DNA of 64,000 bases from Mangrovimonas sp. YM274 (lineage in GTDB: Bacteria; Bacteroidota; Bacteroidia; Flavobacteriales; Flavobacteriaceae). Below, one piece after another: positions 1-10,404 of the stretch. A program made the position numbers and the translations under genes. The notes beneath the pieces are model-generated. The model ran no database searches. It saw only the letters and a list, made by a program, of their open reading frames with translations, and was not told the DNA's origin. How positions within the stretch are numbered: the first letter of the stretch is position 1; each line of letters starts with the position of its first letter. The stretch spans positions 3,405,501 to 3,469,500 of the forward strand of contig NZ_CP133091.1 of assembly GCF_030908385.1 (NCBI RefSeq), in the 5' to 3' direction.

Positions 1-414
1 AGATTTAGCACCTACCCAAGCACCGTTTTCAACCGTTATACTTCCTATAATCAAATCGAAAGAAGGCTTTTTGTAATTATGATTCCCGCATAACAACATG
101 GCTCCTTGCGATACACACACATTACTTCCAATAGTCACCTCTGCTAAATTATCGATCCAAACCTTTTCTCCAATCCAGGAAAAATCACCAATCGTCAATT
201 TCCGTGGATATTTAATATTAACCCCCGGTTTGATTACCACTCCTTTTCCCACTTGAGCTCCAAACATCCTTAAAAGGAAAACCTTCAAACCCGAAGACGG
301 ATTCAAAGGATTCACAAAAAACAATGCATTAACAATATACCAACTTAAACGCTTCAATGGGTTTCCAGGCTGGTACCAATCGTTATTGTATGTTGACAAG
401 TCTGTTTTCAACAA
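1..414 (-). CDS. WcaF-like sugar O-acetyltransferase (partial, C-terminus outside window)
   Basis: The 138 visible codons read as the N-terminal part of a left-handed beta-helix acetyltransferase of the WcaF type. These enzymes transfer acetyl from acetyl-CoA to a sugar hydroxyl during exopolysaccharide assembly. The family opening DWYQPGNPLKR is followed by hexapeptide-like turns (IGDFSWIGEKVWID, VTIGSNVCVSQGAML) and the CGNHNY stretch that normally carries the catalytic histidine. The frame opens with two TTG codons directly after the TAG stop of the upstream epimerase, so the start is almost certainly TTG at 414 or 411 and translation is probably coupled. The reading frame runs off the window at base 1. 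The family assignment is firm; the acetylated sugar is unknown. Confidence 0.82.
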   Translation of the reverse strand, partial: MLKTDLSTYNNDWYQPGNPLKRLSWYIVNALFFVNPLNPSSGLKVFLLRMFGAQVGKGVVIKPGVNIKYPRKLTIGDFSWIGEKVWIDNLAEVTIGSNVCVSQGAMLLCGNHNYKKPSFDLIIGSITVENGAWVGAKS

Positions 415-1359
415 CTAGGCCTCTTTTAAAAGTTGATCAAAATAGGCGATGGTTTTCACCAGCCCCTCTTCCAAATGCACCTTTGGCTCCCACCCATTCA
501 ATTCCTTTTGAGCTAAAGAAATGTTCGGTTTACGTTGCATAGGATCGTCTTTAGGCAATGGCAAATGAATTAACTTGGATTTTGAATTGGTTAATTTCAG
601 TACCTTTTCGGCTAATTCCAACATGGTAAACTCTCCTGGGTTCCCAATATTAACAGGCCCCATAAAACCATCCCTACTACTCATCATCCTAATAGTTCCT
701 TCAACCAAATCATCTACATACTGAAAGGAACGTGTTTGAGTACCATCTCCAAAAATGGTGATATCATCTCCCTTTAAAGCCTGAACAATAAAATTGGACA
801 CCACTCTACCATCATTTGGATTCATGTTAGGTCCGTATGTATTGAAAATACGAATGATTTTAACATCTACATCATTCTGAATATGATAGTCCATAAACAA
901 AGTTTCCGCACAACGCTTTCCTTCATCATAACAAGAACGCAAACCAATTGGATTCACATTTCCCCAATAGGATTCCGGTTGTGGATGCACCGAAGGATCG
1001 CCATACACCTCACTAGTGGATGCCTGCAAAATTCTGGCCTTAACACGTTTTGCCAAGCCCAGCATATTGATGGCGCCCATCACTGACGTTTTGATAGTCT
1101 TGATAGGGTTGTACTGATAATGTACAGGAGAAGCCGGACATGCCAAATTGTAAATTTCGTCCACCTCGATCATATAAGGTTGAGTCACATCATGACGTAC
1201 TAATTCAAAGTAATGATGATCCATTAAATGCTCGATATTTTTTTTACTACCTGTAAAATAATTATCCAAACATATCACTTCATTGCCTTCATTCAGCAAA
1301 CGTTCACATAAATGAGAACCAACGAATCCTGCTCCTCCTGTTATTAAAATACGCTTCAT
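415..1359 (-). CDS. uxs: UDP-glucuronate decarboxylase (UDP-xylose synthase)
   Basis: This 314-residue extended short-chain dehydrogenase should convert UDP-glucuronate to UDP-xylose with a bound NAD. Visible landmarks are the Rossmann glycine motif GGAGFVG (residues 8-14), the STSEVYGD strand (about 114-121), the catalytic pair Y144 and K148 (YDEGK), and family-typical stretches [12 protein letters not shown] and IFNTYGPNM. The length is normal for bacterial UXS without an N-terminal extension. Its substrate would come from the UDP-glucose dehydrogenase about 25 kb upstream in the same locus. A 4-epimerase is less likely because the [10 protein letters not shown] and RSCYDEGKR signatures are those of the decarboxylase branch. 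Confidence 0.9.
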   Translation of the reverse strand: MKRILITGGAGFVGSHLCERLLNEGNEVICLDNYFTGSKKNIEHLMDHHYFELVRHDVTQPYMIEVDEIYNLACPASPVHYQYNPIKTIKTSVMGAINMLGLAKRVKARILQASTSEVYGDPSVHPQPESYWGNVNPIGLRSCYDEGKRCAETLFMDYHIQNDVDVKIIRIFNTYGPNMNPNDGRVVSNFIVQALKGDDITIFGDGTQTRSFQYVDDLVEGTIRMMSSRDGFMGPVNIGNPGEFTMLELAEKVLKLTNSKSKLIHLPLPKDDPMQRKPNISLAQKELNGWEPKVHLEEGLVKTIAYFDQLLKEA

Positions 1360-1367
1360 GTATATTT

Positions 1368-2516
1368 TTATTTGTTAAATAATTCTCTATTTGCATTTAA
1401 TATTTTTGGATTGTCAAAATAGTCCTTTGCAAACATAAAGGCTTTTTTTGACTTCTTATCAAAATCCTCTTGGGACATTTGAGCACAATATTCAATAACT
1501 CTTTTAAATTCACCTATAGAATCCAAAGGAATATCCCAACCAATCTCTGTTGTATTCAAATCCCTCCAAGGGGTTTGGTCTGAAATAATGGTTAAACAAC
1601 CATTTTGCCAGGATTCTACAATAACATGACCGTAGTTCTCATTAAAAGTAGGCAACAACAAGGCATGCTGATTATTTAATACGTTTTGCAAATTGGCATG
1701 TGGTACTGCTCCGACATATTCTACTTTTATATTCGATGGCATCTTTTTTATTTCCTCTTGACATTCCTTCCAATATGCAGGATCATCAACTGGACCAATA
1801 ATAGTATATTCCACAAATGTCCTAGAATCTATCCCTTTTAATAATCGTAATGCCCCCAACAAGTTTTTCTTAGGATGTATTCTAGATAGATAGAATAACT
1901 TTAAATCCCCTTTTTCCTTGGCTCTTGGAGCATAATCTAATGATCTTTGTGGTAGATTTGAAGCTATTTTACAACGGATTCCATTTCCAAAATTTCGAAA
2001 AATCTCCTGTTGTTCGCTAACGGCAGTTGCATGCCATACTATTTTTTTATGCCAGCCTAACATTTTAAAACCTTTCAGAAAAACTTGTTTCTTTAAGGGC
2101 TTAATTTTTAAAGCGCCCTTACCCAACATTCCTCGAGGAGCCAAAATTACTTTAACATTAGCCCTTAAGGCAGCCCTTAACGGCAAAATTGAGAACTTGA
2201 ATGAAAACAAAGAATTTAGATACACCAAATCGAAACTCTCGTTATTCAAAATTGACCTATAAAAACTATAGTTTTGATGCGCTTCATCCAAGTACATAAT
2301 CCTATAACGACCCTTATCCAAAATTCTATTATATTCAATATTCGGATATGGAAGTGTGTCACCCAAATCCTTATTTGAGGTTAGAATGGTAAACTGATAT
2401 TCCTTGCCCAATTTTGCCAATAAGTTGTTGATGGACTGTATCGGCCCGCCAGCTTTATACCCTGGCAAAAACCAATCTGTAACTATTAAAACTTTCTTTT
2501 GTAGTTTGTCTTCCAT
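1368..2516 (-). CDS. GT4-family glycosyltransferase
   Basis: A 382-residue GT-B fold glycosyltransferase. The N-terminal domain begins with [17 protein letters not shown], the glycine-rich acceptor loop of GT4 enzymes. The C-terminal domain shows [11 protein letters not shown] (nucleotide-sugar binding strand) and a degenerate EX7E region around [15 protein letters not shown]. No signal peptide or membrane span is seen, so it should act on the cytoplasmic face on a lipid-linked intermediate. It lies 8 bp upstream of the UXS gene and 10 bp downstream of another GT4 gene, consistent with a single transcript. Donor and acceptor cannot be told from sequence. Confidence 0.85.
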   Translation of the reverse strand: MEDKLQKKVLIVTDWFLPGYKAGGPIQSINNLLAKLGKEYQFTILTSNKDLGDTLPYPNIEYNRILDKGRYRIMYLDEAHQNYSFYRSILNNESFDLVYLNSLFSFKFSILPLRAALRANVKVILAPRGMLGKGALKIKPLKKQVFLKGFKMLGWHKKIVWHATAVSEQQEIFRNFGNGIRCKIASNLPQRSLDYAPRAKEKGDLKLFYLSRIHPKKNLLGALRLLKGIDSRTFVEYTIIGPVDDPAYWKECQEEIKKMPSNIKVEYVGAVPHANLQNVLNNQHALLLPTFNENYGHVIVESWQNGCLTIISDQTPWRDLNTTEIGWDIPLDSIGEFKRVIEYCAQMSQEDFDKKSKKAFMFAKDYFDNPKILNANRELFNK

Positions 2517-2526
2517 TCCAACAAGC

Positions 2527-3504
2527 TTATAAACTTTGATACAAAGCTAGGTATTGCTCCGCAATTACATCCAACTGAAACCTCTTAACATTTTCTAATC
2601 CTGAAACAATTAAATTTTGTCTATAGGCCTCGTCATCAAGGACCCTTTTCACTCCTTCACGAATAGAGTTCACACTATTAGGATTCACTAAACAAGCTCC
2701 TGCTCCAGCAACTTCCTTCATCGCCCCCATGTTTGAAGTGATCACTGGACGACCAATTGCCTGGGCTTCAATTATTGGCATCCCAAACCCCTCATATGTG
2801 GAAGCAAATAACACCAGATCACATTTTGTATAAGCATCCACAATCTCCTGGTATGACACATTAAACTTATTATTATATTCAAATTCAAAAGCTTTCAAAA
2901 GACTCAATTGTGACTCTGAGAGCAACCCTATGATCAATAAAGTACAATTAAGTTCTTTTAAAGCTTTTAGGGTACGTTCCAAATTTTTATTGGGTTTAGT
3001 TCCTAACAATAAAATTTGAGGTTTCCGAACATTTAATTCCTTCGGAGTATAGCATAACTGAGAATTTACCGGGTTATAAATCACTTGGATTTTGGAAGCT
3101 GCAAAAGGGATGACTTTTTTTAATTCCTTTTTGGAAAATTCTGATATCACGGTGATTTTTTTCACACACAATGCTGGGAGCCAAAACCAAAGCAATTTTA
3201 TAATTTGTTGCTTTAACCAAGGCCCTTTTATAATTGACTGAACATCATGAATTGTCAGCACTGTTCTGTTTCCCGTTACCAAAGCCATATAATGCACATC
3301 GCCTGTAATATGAGTGATACTTCTCTCTGGAGCCCTATGAGATTTTAAATTTTTAACAATCGTCTGTAAATTTGCTCCAGAATGAGACACTTCTGCCAAC
3401 GACACTTTACATATTTTGGAAATATGGCATACAACAACTGCAAACAACTCTTCTATACTGTTGTATTGTGGTAACTTTTTTCTAAAAACAAAATGAATAC
3501 TCAT
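2527..3504 (-). CDS. GT4-family glycosyltransferase
   Basis: A 325-residue retaining glycosyltransferase of the GT4 group. The C-terminal half is textbook: ILLLGTKPNKNLERTLKAL, then the donor-binding block FASTYEGFGMPIIEAQAIG with the EX7E glutamates, followed by RPVITSNMGAMKEVAG. The N-terminal domain is short but contains LTIHDVQ and VISEFSKKEL, common in mannosyl- and related transferases of this clan. It sits between a Wzy-like polymerase gene and another GT4 gene. The sugar specificity is unknown. Confidence 0.87.
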   Translation of the reverse strand: MSIHFVFRKKLPQYNSIEELFAVVVCHISKICKVSLAEVSHSGANLQTIVKNLKSHRAPERSITHITGDVHYMALVTGNRTVLTIHDVQSIIKGPWLKQQIIKLLWFWLPALCVKKITVISEFSKKELKKVIPFAASKIQVIYNPVNSQLCYTPKELNVRKPQILLLGTKPNKNLERTLKALKELNCTLLIIGLLSESQLSLLKAFEFEYNNKFNVSYQEIVDAYTKCDLVLFASTYEGFGMPIIEAQAIGRPVITSNMGAMKEVAGAGACLVNPNSVNSIREGVKRVLDDEAYRQNLIVSGLENVKRFQLDVIAEQYLALYQSL

Positions 3505-3581
3505 TATCTAAACAATCTCAACTAACTTTTAATTAAAATTATAATCCAAAAAAATTAAAAGAATAACTCTCTACAATTTAA

Positions 3582-4976
3582 TTAGGTTCTTAAAAGTCGT
3601 TTATCGACTATTGGCAAGGCAAATTTGATAATTAAACTGAATACTATTAAAAACATAAAGGTATTCCCTGAAATTTTCACAATATTCTTACTAAATATAT
3701 TAAACAGAAAGTACATTGGAATCAAAAATCCATAAGCCCAAAGTGGATTTTTTATTTTTTCTAAAAAATATTTATAAATAAAACCTAATAAATACCCTAA
3801 CAAATAAATTGGCACATACATAAAAATAGGACCATAATCCGCATAGGCTGAAGCCATATACCCTGTAGTAATTGACACGCCGGATTCAGTCCCAGACACT
3901 TCATTAATTCCTGTTAAGGCTCTTGTTTGTTCAGAATCGTCAATTGACTCCTTGTTAGGGAAAAGTATCCTTGGCATAAAAACATGCTCAAGAGCTCCGA
4001 TCCAATATTTTCCATCCGTAAAGCCAGTATTTTGAGAAATATTTCCAATCGTCGCTGAGAAATATTCTAAAAAGAAAAAACGCTTAATCATGCCTTCAAT
4101 ACCCTCAGAGTAATCTTCTGATTTAACATTCGAAACTAAATCTGTAAATTTTTGAAATGCTTCCTGTTTAGATACCCTTACCACTTGGCTATCCAAACCA
4201 CCTGACAGATATTCCCTATATTCTTCTTTTACAGCAGTCCAAATAACTCCTAAATTAAATAACAAAATGGCAATAAATACTATTTTCAAAATATTTTTCG
4301 GTTTATCTATGCGCTGATTGGTGATAAAAATAATTGGAAATAAAATAAGAATATCTTTAAAGGCCGAGAAAAAACCAGTAAAACCTAAGAGCACTTCAAA
4401 TAGGATAATGGATAATACTGCTCTTTTATACTCATCCTTAACAAATGCCAAGGTAACAACTAAAAATAACAACACCCATTTAAAGTATAATAATGTTGTA
4501 AGAGGGGCTGCCAAACCAGGAATTATGGATGTCAATATTTTTAAGATGATTCCTGAACCAAATGAAAAAGAGACATAAAATATGATAGCCTTTTTAGTGT
4601 CATATTTTTCAAGTAAATCTCTTGGTATAGGGTTATAATTTATCTTTTTAGTAGCATGCCATGTCCCAAATGAAAAAATAATTAATCCAAGAATACTATA
4701 ATAATAGGTGACATTTATAAAGTTAAGAGAATATCCAGGTCGCCATAACAAATCTACCATTTCTGCTCTGGACAGAGATAAATATATATATCCTGATGTA
4801 ACGGCAAACCATTGAAAGAACATCCCTCCCAATATAACGGGAGGCACCCCTTTTTTCCAAAACAACTTAAAAATAAAAATAAGAGTTAAAAAGGCAGAGG
4901 AAATCTCAACTAAATAATCACCGAATGCCGATACTATAATAAAAATTGCGGAAATAAAATAAACCTGCTTTGGCAT
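3582..4976 (-). CDS. Wzy-like O-antigen/exopolysaccharide polymerase
   Basis: A 464-residue integral membrane protein with about ten hydrophobic segments separated by short loops and one large polar region (roughly residues 245-375) containing MPRILFPNKESIDDSEQ and an STTGYMA-like GVSITTGYMASAYADYG stretch. This arrangement is typical of oligosaccharide repeat-unit polymerases, which join lipid-linked repeats on the periplasmic side. Similarity in this class is weak, so the call rests on topology, the loop motif and the locus. A lipid-linked polymer ligase (WaaL-type) is the main alternative. Its presence beside a Wzm/Wzt exporter is notable because ABC-dependent pathways normally need no Wzy. 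Confidence 0.72.
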   Translation of the reverse strand: MPKQVYFISAIFIIVSAFGDYLVEISSAFLTLIFIFKLFWKKGVPPVILGGMFFQWFAVTSGYIYLSLSRAEMVDLLWRPGYSLNFINVTYYYSILGLIIFSFGTWHATKKINYNPIPRDLLEKYDTKKAIIFYVSFSFGSGIILKILTSIIPGLAAPLTTLLYFKWVLLFLVVTLAFVKDEYKRAVLSIILFEVLLGFTGFFSAFKDILILFPIIFITNQRIDKPKNILKIVFIAILLFNLGVIWTAVKEEYREYLSGGLDSQVVRVSKQEAFQKFTDLVSNVKSEDYSEGIEGMIKRFFFLEYFSATIGNISQNTGFTDGKYWIGALEHVFMPRILFPNKESIDDSEQTRALTGINEVSGTESGVSITTGYMASAYADYGPIFMYVPIYLLGYLLGFIYKYFLEKIKNPLWAYGFLIPMYFLFNIFSKNIVKISGNTFMFLIVFSLIIKFALPIVDKRLLRT

Positions 4977-4999
4977 AAAATCCTCTTTTACCTATTGCT

Positions 5000-5719
5000 T
5001 TATCTTTGACTAAAGAAATTTTCAGAAGCAAATTTATACAATTCCATATCTAAAGAATTTAACTCTTTTAATTTATTGAGTTCCTTTGAAGATAAATCTT
5101 TTATAGCTATTCTTTTATGTGTTTTAGTTACATTATTGTGAGTTATATCTAATTTTAAATTATAAGTTTTAGCCATTAGCTCTAAATCATTAGTATAATT
5201 TTCAAATTGGCCTACGAAATCAAATCTTTTTATTAAGTTTTGTTTAGCTTTATTTAATTGAATCTTCGCCCCAGCCTTAGACGTCCTCCTGAATAATTGA
5301 TCGTAGAAAACACCTGCGCAAAATTTAGTTTGTAGATTTAATGCTCTTGGAACACTCTCATAAAACTCAACTATTGATTTATCACCAATTTCATGTTTGT
5401 AAGCGGAATATCCAATTTGTTGTTTTTGAAAATAAAAGAAACTAATTAAATGATCTATTGGTTCCCTAAGAAATGTTATATGTAACTTTTGCCTATTTCT
5501 AACTGGGTTATTAATATGACAGTAATTTTCTATACCATATGGCCAATGTCCTATGATATACCTGAAATCATTTTTATAATATAAAATTTCTTTAAAACTT
5601 CCTGATCGATAAATTAAAGAAGATTCTATATTATTTACAATAATACTCTCTCTTAGAGATGTTCCTGCACATTTTGGAATATGCGTAAATATTATAGCGA
5701 TATTATCATCTAAATGCAT
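5000..5719 (-). CDS. Sulfotransferase family 2 protein (carbohydrate sulfotransferase)
   Basis: A 239-residue protein with the 5'-phosphosulfate-binding loop near its N-terminus, FTHIPKCAGTSLRES (PKCAGTS at residues 15-21), and a 3'-phosphate-binding strand FLREPIDHLISFFYFQ. These are the two PAPS-binding elements of heparan 2-O-type sulfotransferases (Sulfotransfer_2). The likely role is sulfation of a sugar in the locus polysaccharide, using PAPS made elsewhere. No PAPS synthesis gene is in the window. Two other sulfotransferases (17,804-18,589 and 23,791-24,483) share the locus. The start is ATG with the binding loop at the expected distance. Confidence 0.85.
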   Translation of the reverse strand: MHLDDNIAIIFTHIPKCAGTSLRESIIVNNIESSLIYRSGSFKEILYYKNDFRYIIGHWPYGIENYCHINNPVRNRQKLHITFLREPIDHLISFFYFQKQQIGYSAYKHEIGDKSIVEFYESVPRALNLQTKFCAGVFYDQLFRRTSKAGAKIQLNKAKQNLIKRFDFVGQFENYTNDLELMAKTYNLKLDITHNNVTKTHKRIAIKDLSSKELNKLKELNSLDMELYKFASENFFSQR

Positions 5720-5784
5720 GTGGGTCTAAGCTTTATTAAAAAAAGTTTAAAAGGTCTATTTGCTACCTTATTCAACATTCATAA

Positions 5785-6795
5785 TTAATCCCTAATAATT
5801 TTAATAAAAAAAATAGAATTAGTGATTTTTTTATTATTCAATCCCAAATATTTTTCTGGAATAAATTTAGCAGCTAATACAGATAAAATGGCCACAACTG
5901 AGATTAACACAAATACATATAAGTAATTATTTGAAACCTTTAATAATTTGATTAACTGAAAAACTGGCCAATGTAACACTAGAAATACCTTGGATTTTTC
6001 CCCTATCCAAGCCAAAGAATTAGACTTTATATATCTAAAAATATTTATACTCAAAATTATTCCAATTAATGAATTAATAACATATAAACAATAATTACCA
6101 AAGAAGACCTGATTTACATGAAAATCGACATAACTGGGATAAAAAAAGAATAAAGCCAAAAAAGTAATTGATAAAATAACCAAACTACGTTTATTTAATT
6201 TACGCATTAATTCCAATCTATTATACAAATAACCAGCACAGACAAAAAAAATAGCCAAAGGCAAATTATGAATTCCTAAAGGTAAAACCAGATTGAAATT
6301 TTTAAAAACAGCACCTAAAACCAATAATCCTACAGATAAGATCGCTATGTTTTTAATGCTTAATTTTAGTACTAAAAACATAACCATTTTTGCAATAAAC
6401 AAAGAGAGTAAAAACCACAAAGAGCTATTTCCAACAGTCTCTCCACTCTTTATTAGATGAAATATTGGAGATAGCAGTATTTTTAAAATTGAATAATTAC
6501 CATTAAAAAGTTCAGGCAACCTTACAATTATATACCCTACTGACATCCAGACAACCATCGGTACAAGAAGGTTTTCAACCTCTTTTTGTAAGGTTTTACT
6601 AAACTTTTGGTTTGTTTTTATAAACATCCCTCTTTTAAAGTAAAACCACGGTATAAAAAAGAATAATAATTTTAATAAAACATTATAAATAATGGATGCC
6701 TTTAATTCTCCCCAACCAAAGGCATGATAAATTATCATCCACAAAATCAATACTCCTGAAATTTTATCAAAGGTATCATTTCTTAATTTACTCAT
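5785..6795 (-). CDS. Acyltransferase 3 family membrane protein
   Basis: A 336-residue polytopic membrane protein with about ten hydrophobic segments. The N-terminus has the layout of acyltransferase family 3 (OafA/WecH-like): FDKISGVLILWMIIYHAFGW, in which an IYH histidine follows the first span. Later come WFLLSLFIAKM and VLHWPVFQLIKL, family-like positions in spans 4 and 9-10. Such enzymes move acetyl or other acyl groups across the membrane to decorate sugars. It lies in the polysaccharide operon between a sulfotransferase and a GT2 gene. Acyl group and target are unknown. Confidence 0.75.
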   Translation of the reverse strand: MSKLRNDTFDKISGVLILWMIIYHAFGWGELKASIIYNVLLKLLFFFIPWFYFKRGMFIKTNQKFSKTLQKEVENLLVPMVVWMSVGYIIVRLPELFNGNYSILKILLSPIFHLIKSGETVGNSSLWFLLSLFIAKMVMFLVLKLSIKNIAILSVGLLVLGAVFKNFNLVLPLGIHNLPLAIFFVCAGYLYNRLELMRKLNKRSLVILSITFLALFFFYPSYVDFHVNQVFFGNYCLYVINSLIGIILSINIFRYIKSNSLAWIGEKSKVFLVLHWPVFQLIKLLKVSNNYLYVFVLISVVAILSVLAAKFIPEKYLGLNNKKITNSIFFIKIIRD

Positions 6796-6849
6796 CTATC
6801 TTTCTGCCTTTATTTACTACTTTAACAGCCGTTTTGCTCCTAAACACCC

Positions 6850-7830
6850 TTAATCAAACGCCTTTCTATAATACAACCAATATTGAAATTTTTTATCCTT
6901 CTTAAAAACATTCAGAAACTTTAAAAAACCATATCTGAGATAAAACCCCGGCACACTACTATATTTTTTAATCACTTTTAAAAACGCTTTGGCTTCTTTG
7001 ATATCCCCTGAACGTAATAAATTTAAATATAGTCCAAAATATTGGTTATACACGCGCCATAACAAACCGCGTTCTAAATACTTTTTTTTATCCTCCGGAA
7101 CTCGAGCCATCAATGTCTTAAGTATCTCATCGTTTTCATGAATGCGGTAAATCCACATATTCGGATTTCGACTCAGTTGTCCCATATGTCGTCTTAACTG
7201 TATTAAATGTTTTTGAATAATGCCTACGGGTAATTGATCTGTTATACGACACCAGAATTCAAAATCACCTGAATATTTTAAATCTTCCCTAAAATAACCA
7301 TAACGTTCGAAAACAGTTTTTCTAATGGACACATTGGCAATATTGCCAGGCACACTTCCTGTAAGGATCGATGTTAAGTCATGAGTCAAAGTGCTCATCG
7401 TATCATTGGTGTTTATAGGCATCCTATCAATTATCTCCCCGTTTTCATCAATCACTTCAACTCTGCAAAAGGCATAGGCTATATTGGGATGTTCTTCATG
7501 AAATTTAACCGTTTCCGCCAAACAATTAACATTCATAATATCGTCTTGTGACCACAGATGAATAAGCTCTCCCCGTACATTTCGTATTAAATTGTTAAGA
7601 TTAGCAAATAAGCCTAAATTCTCTGGATTATGAAAGACTCTTAAACTAGAATGTTCAATACTATCCAAATATGCCTTCGTTTCAACATCTAATGGGTTAT
7701 CGTTCCCTACCAAAAGTTCAAAGCTAACATCTTTCTGATTTAGCACTGATTCCAATGCTTTTTTAAACAAGGGCATACCGCTATAGGAAGGTAGCACAAC
7801 TGAAATAGAAATTTGATTTTCCCTTTGCAT
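6850..7830 (-). CDS. GT2-family glycosyltransferase
   Basis: A 326-residue GT-A fold glycosyltransferase. The first domain shows ISISVVLPSYSG and a nucleotide-binding strand ELLVGNDNPLD. A LIHLWSQDDIM segment occupies the place of the DXD metal site. The middle region SGDFEFWCRI resembles the ED-type acceptor-side motif. The C-terminal portion is basic and may contact the membrane. The protein is in the middle of the minus-strand locus, 10 bp downstream of a GT4 gene. Specificity is unknown. Confidence 0.85.
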   Translation of the reverse strand: MQRENQISISVVLPSYSGMPLFKKALESVLNQKDVSFELLVGNDNPLDVETKAYLDSIEHSSLRVFHNPENLGLFANLNNLIRNVRGELIHLWSQDDIMNVNCLAETVKFHEEHPNIAYAFCRVEVIDENGEIIDRMPINTNDTMSTLTHDLTSILTGSVPGNIANVSIRKTVFERYGYFREDLKYSGDFEFWCRITDQLPVGIIQKHLIQLRRHMGQLSRNPNMWIYRIHENDEILKTLMARVPEDKKKYLERGLLWRVYNQYFGLYLNLLRSGDIKEAKAFLKVIKKYSSVPGFYLRYGFLKFLNVFKKDKKFQYWLYYRKAFD

Positions 7831-7840
7831 AAAACTTAAT

Positions 7841-9013
7841 TTAAATGTTATTCTGAATCTCCCTTTCTATTGCTCCTACAATAGTCTCAAAATTCCAGGC
7901 TTTAATGTCTTGTTTTGCTTTATTTCCCAGGATTTGTAACTCGTGTTTATTTAAACCTGTTAATATCTTTTCTAATGCTAAATGATTATTATAATCAAAA
8001 ACAAAACCATTAACATTCTCCCTAACAAGATCTGATGCACATCCTACCTTTGAACTCACAATCACAGGCCTTCTAGATGCCATTGCTTCATTCACCGCCA
8101 ATCCCCAAGTCTCACCTGGCCCCTTCGAAGGTAAGCAAATAACATCTCCTAATCTGTATAATATTGGCATTTTACTTTGATTTTGAAACGGTAAAACTGT
8201 AATATTCCTATCATTCTCAGCTAAGTCTTTTAATTTGTTTTCCAATGGACCATGTCCAACTAAAACAAATTTCAATGGGATTTCTCGGTCTTTATTAGCC
8301 TTTTGAAATGCCTTCAGTAAGAAATCAGGCTGCTTTTTTGCTTCAAATTTACCAGCAAATAAAATCACGATGTCATCTTCTGAAAAACCAAGTTCCTTTC
8401 TCCATTCCAAAGCTTGGATTTCATATTGAATAATTTCAGAATCTGCAAATCGTGAATTATCAATAGCATGAGGGGCAAAAACCAATTGATACTCCTTTAC
8501 CCCATGCGCCTTAAAATATCGCTTGTTTTCTGCTCCGACATAAAACGCCTTGTCAATATGTTTATACACCCAGGTTAAATAGAAGCGCCTTAAAATTGTT
8601 TTAACTCCTGAAATTTCATCCAACAATGTTGAGTCTCCCCTAAACCAAACTGGAATTTTGCCTTTAAAGTGCTTCATTACCTTAAAATGACTTTTTAAAT
8701 ACCAGCCAAAAACTAGAATGGCATCTGGGTGCCATGCACTAACCTTAGCTATAAGCTCAGGACAAATAATCCCATTTTTATGATGTGTTCCTGGATCTTT
8801 AGAACTATTTTCAACAAATTCGTAATCATAGCCTTCTAAAAGCGGTATATCCCATTTAATCGTTTTTCCAAAAGTTTTATCTTCTACATCTTCTGCTGCC
8901 TGCGACCAAGTATAAAACACCTTTAGTTTAATATTTTGACGCTCTGCCAGCAACTTAAACCAAGGCGCATAATACTGAATAGGATGTGATACGACTATTG
9001 CTAATTTTTTCAT
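7841..9013 (-). CDS. GT4-family glycosyltransferase
   Basis: A 390-residue GT-B glycosyltransferase. It begins LAIVVSHPIQYYAPWF, a start often seen in bacterial capsule GT4 enzymes. The donor half contains ILFAGKFEAKKQPDFLL, LVGHGPLENKL and the block GPGETWGLAVNEAMASRRPV with the EX7E-type glutamates. A 238-bp AT-rich spacer precedes it, longer than most gaps in this locus, so an internal promoter is possible, but no TAnnTTTG element was found there. Confidence 0.87.
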   Translation of the reverse strand: MKKLAIVVSHPIQYYAPWFKLLAERQNIKLKVFYTWSQAAEDVEDKTFGKTIKWDIPLLEGYDYEFVENSSKDPGTHHKNGIICPELIAKVSAWHPDAILVFGWYLKSHFKVMKHFKGKIPVWFRGDSTLLDEISGVKTILRRFYLTWVYKHIDKAFYVGAENKRYFKAHGVKEYQLVFAPHAIDNSRFADSEIIQYEIQALEWRKELGFSEDDIVILFAGKFEAKKQPDFLLKAFQKANKDREIPLKFVLVGHGPLENKLKDLAENDRNITVLPFQNQSKMPILYRLGDVICLPSKGPGETWGLAVNEAMASRRPVIVSSKVGCASDLVRENVNGFVFDYNNHLALEKILTGLNKHELQILGNKAKQDIKAWNFETIVGAIEREIQNNI

Positions 9014-9251
9014 TTTATATACGGAACTATGGTATTCCTTTATTTTAATATTCTATAGATCAAAGATCCATTGTAGAAAATATTTCGACATCCTTCCCAA
9101 AAGGCTCTATCAAAATGCCGCTTAATGTGGTTTCAATTTCTCTCTTCTATTGAATTACTTTGGTTTTTAAAAATTGACAAAAAATAGTTTAAAATTTCGA
9201 AGCAACATTTGAGATAATTTTGCATACGGTATAGAAACTGTAAACTTAAAA

Positions 9252-10298
9252 TTATTCAACAATTTTCCTTAATCCCCTATTAAAAGACATTAAATAAACA
9301 GTTAAAATGGATAACCCAAAAACAAGCAAAGTAAAAACAATTTCTACAAATGTCCCACAATATTGCATTTTATAGGGCTTCAAAATATCAATAAAAATAT
9401 AATGTATACCATATACCCCAAGCGTTTTTCTCCCAATACTACTTAAATTAGGTATTCTAAAAACTTTATTATTGGATAATGCTATTAAAGAAACTCCTAT
9501 TCCAGTAAAATACGTTCCAAAAAAATAGTCAGAGATTGCAGATGTATCAAAATACTTTTTTAACACAATAGTTTCAAGACACTGTATAAAAACTCCTAGC
9601 AAAGAAAGCATTATTCCTGATTTAAGGTAATTGATCTTATAATCCTTTTGAAAAAATTTAAATCCAGAAACAAAAAACAGTAATCCCAAAAAAGGTCCAT
9701 TACGTGTATAAAAACCAAAATCCACTCCTATTGGAGTCTTTGAATAGGATAATGCCATATTACCTATTATAAACAGCATTAAAGCAACATAAAAAATACT
9801 AAGTCTTAATTTATACTTTTCCCATAAAAACGTTATGAAAATTACTTGAATTAAAGAAGACAAAAACCACAAATGCCCTTTAGTCCCATTAAATAAAAAA
9901 TTGATTGGATTTTTTAAATTACCTATAATTCTATTTTTAATAAATTCTAATGCTTCAACAATATTAAACTCACCAAGTGGGAATAATTTATGCCACGGAA
10001 ATAGATAAATACCGCTCCATGCTATAAAAATCAGAAAAACTCTACTTAAAGTCGTTTTCGCAGCCTTATCGATCGATTCTGATTTACTTATTTTTAAGGC
10101 AAAAAAATAACCGGAAATGGTAAAGAAAAAAGGCACTGCGAAACGTGATATTTGATTGATAAATACACCTAAATAATTATTAACTCCACAACCAAATAGT
10201 GTGCTTCCTAAAAAAGGCCTCGTATGAATCATTATCACACAAAAAATAGCCAACAATCTAAATATGTCAACACTTTCAATTCGTGATTTAATATTCAT
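9252..10298 (-). CDS. Acyltransferase 3 family membrane protein
   Basis: A 348-residue multispan membrane protein. The N-terminus IESVDIFRLLAIFCVIMIHTRP matches the acyltransferase 3 opening, with the conserved arginine and histidine flanking span 1 (FRLLAI, MIHTRP). FAVPFFFTISGYFFALKI is the usual second-span signature. Near the C-terminus GVYGIHYIFIDIL fits the family's later spans. It probably adds acetyl or another acyl group to polysaccharide residues. It is the second such enzyme in the locus (the other at 5,785-6,795), so at least two acylations are plausible. Confidence 0.82.
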   Translation of the reverse strand: MNIKSRIESVDIFRLLAIFCVIMIHTRPFLGSTLFGCGVNNYLGVFINQISRFAVPFFFTISGYFFALKISKSESIDKAAKTTLSRVFLIFIAWSGIYLFPWHKLFPLGEFNIVEALEFIKNRIIGNLKNPINFLFNGTKGHLWFLSSLIQVIFITFLWEKYKLRLSIFYVALMLFIIGNMALSYSKTPIGVDFGFYTRNGPFLGLLFFVSGFKFFQKDYKINYLKSGIMLSLLGVFIQCLETIVLKKYFDTSAISDYFFGTYFTGIGVSLIALSNNKVFRIPNLSSIGRKTLGVYGIHYIFIDILKPYKMQYCGTFVEIVFTLLVFGLSILTVYLMSFNRGLRKIVE

Positions 10299-10404
10299 AA
10301 ATTTTCAACTTTATTTTTCTTATATTTTATCTATTTAATGACCTGGAGCAAATCAACTATTCAACATACACTCCGTATCTGGGCATCATTAACCCTACAA
10401 AAAA

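Noticed and set aside
9014-9251. Remnant gene in the 238-bp gap between a glycosyltransferase and an acyltransferase
   Set aside because: Both strands show stops in all frames and no recognisable motif; it is simply an AT-rich spacer.
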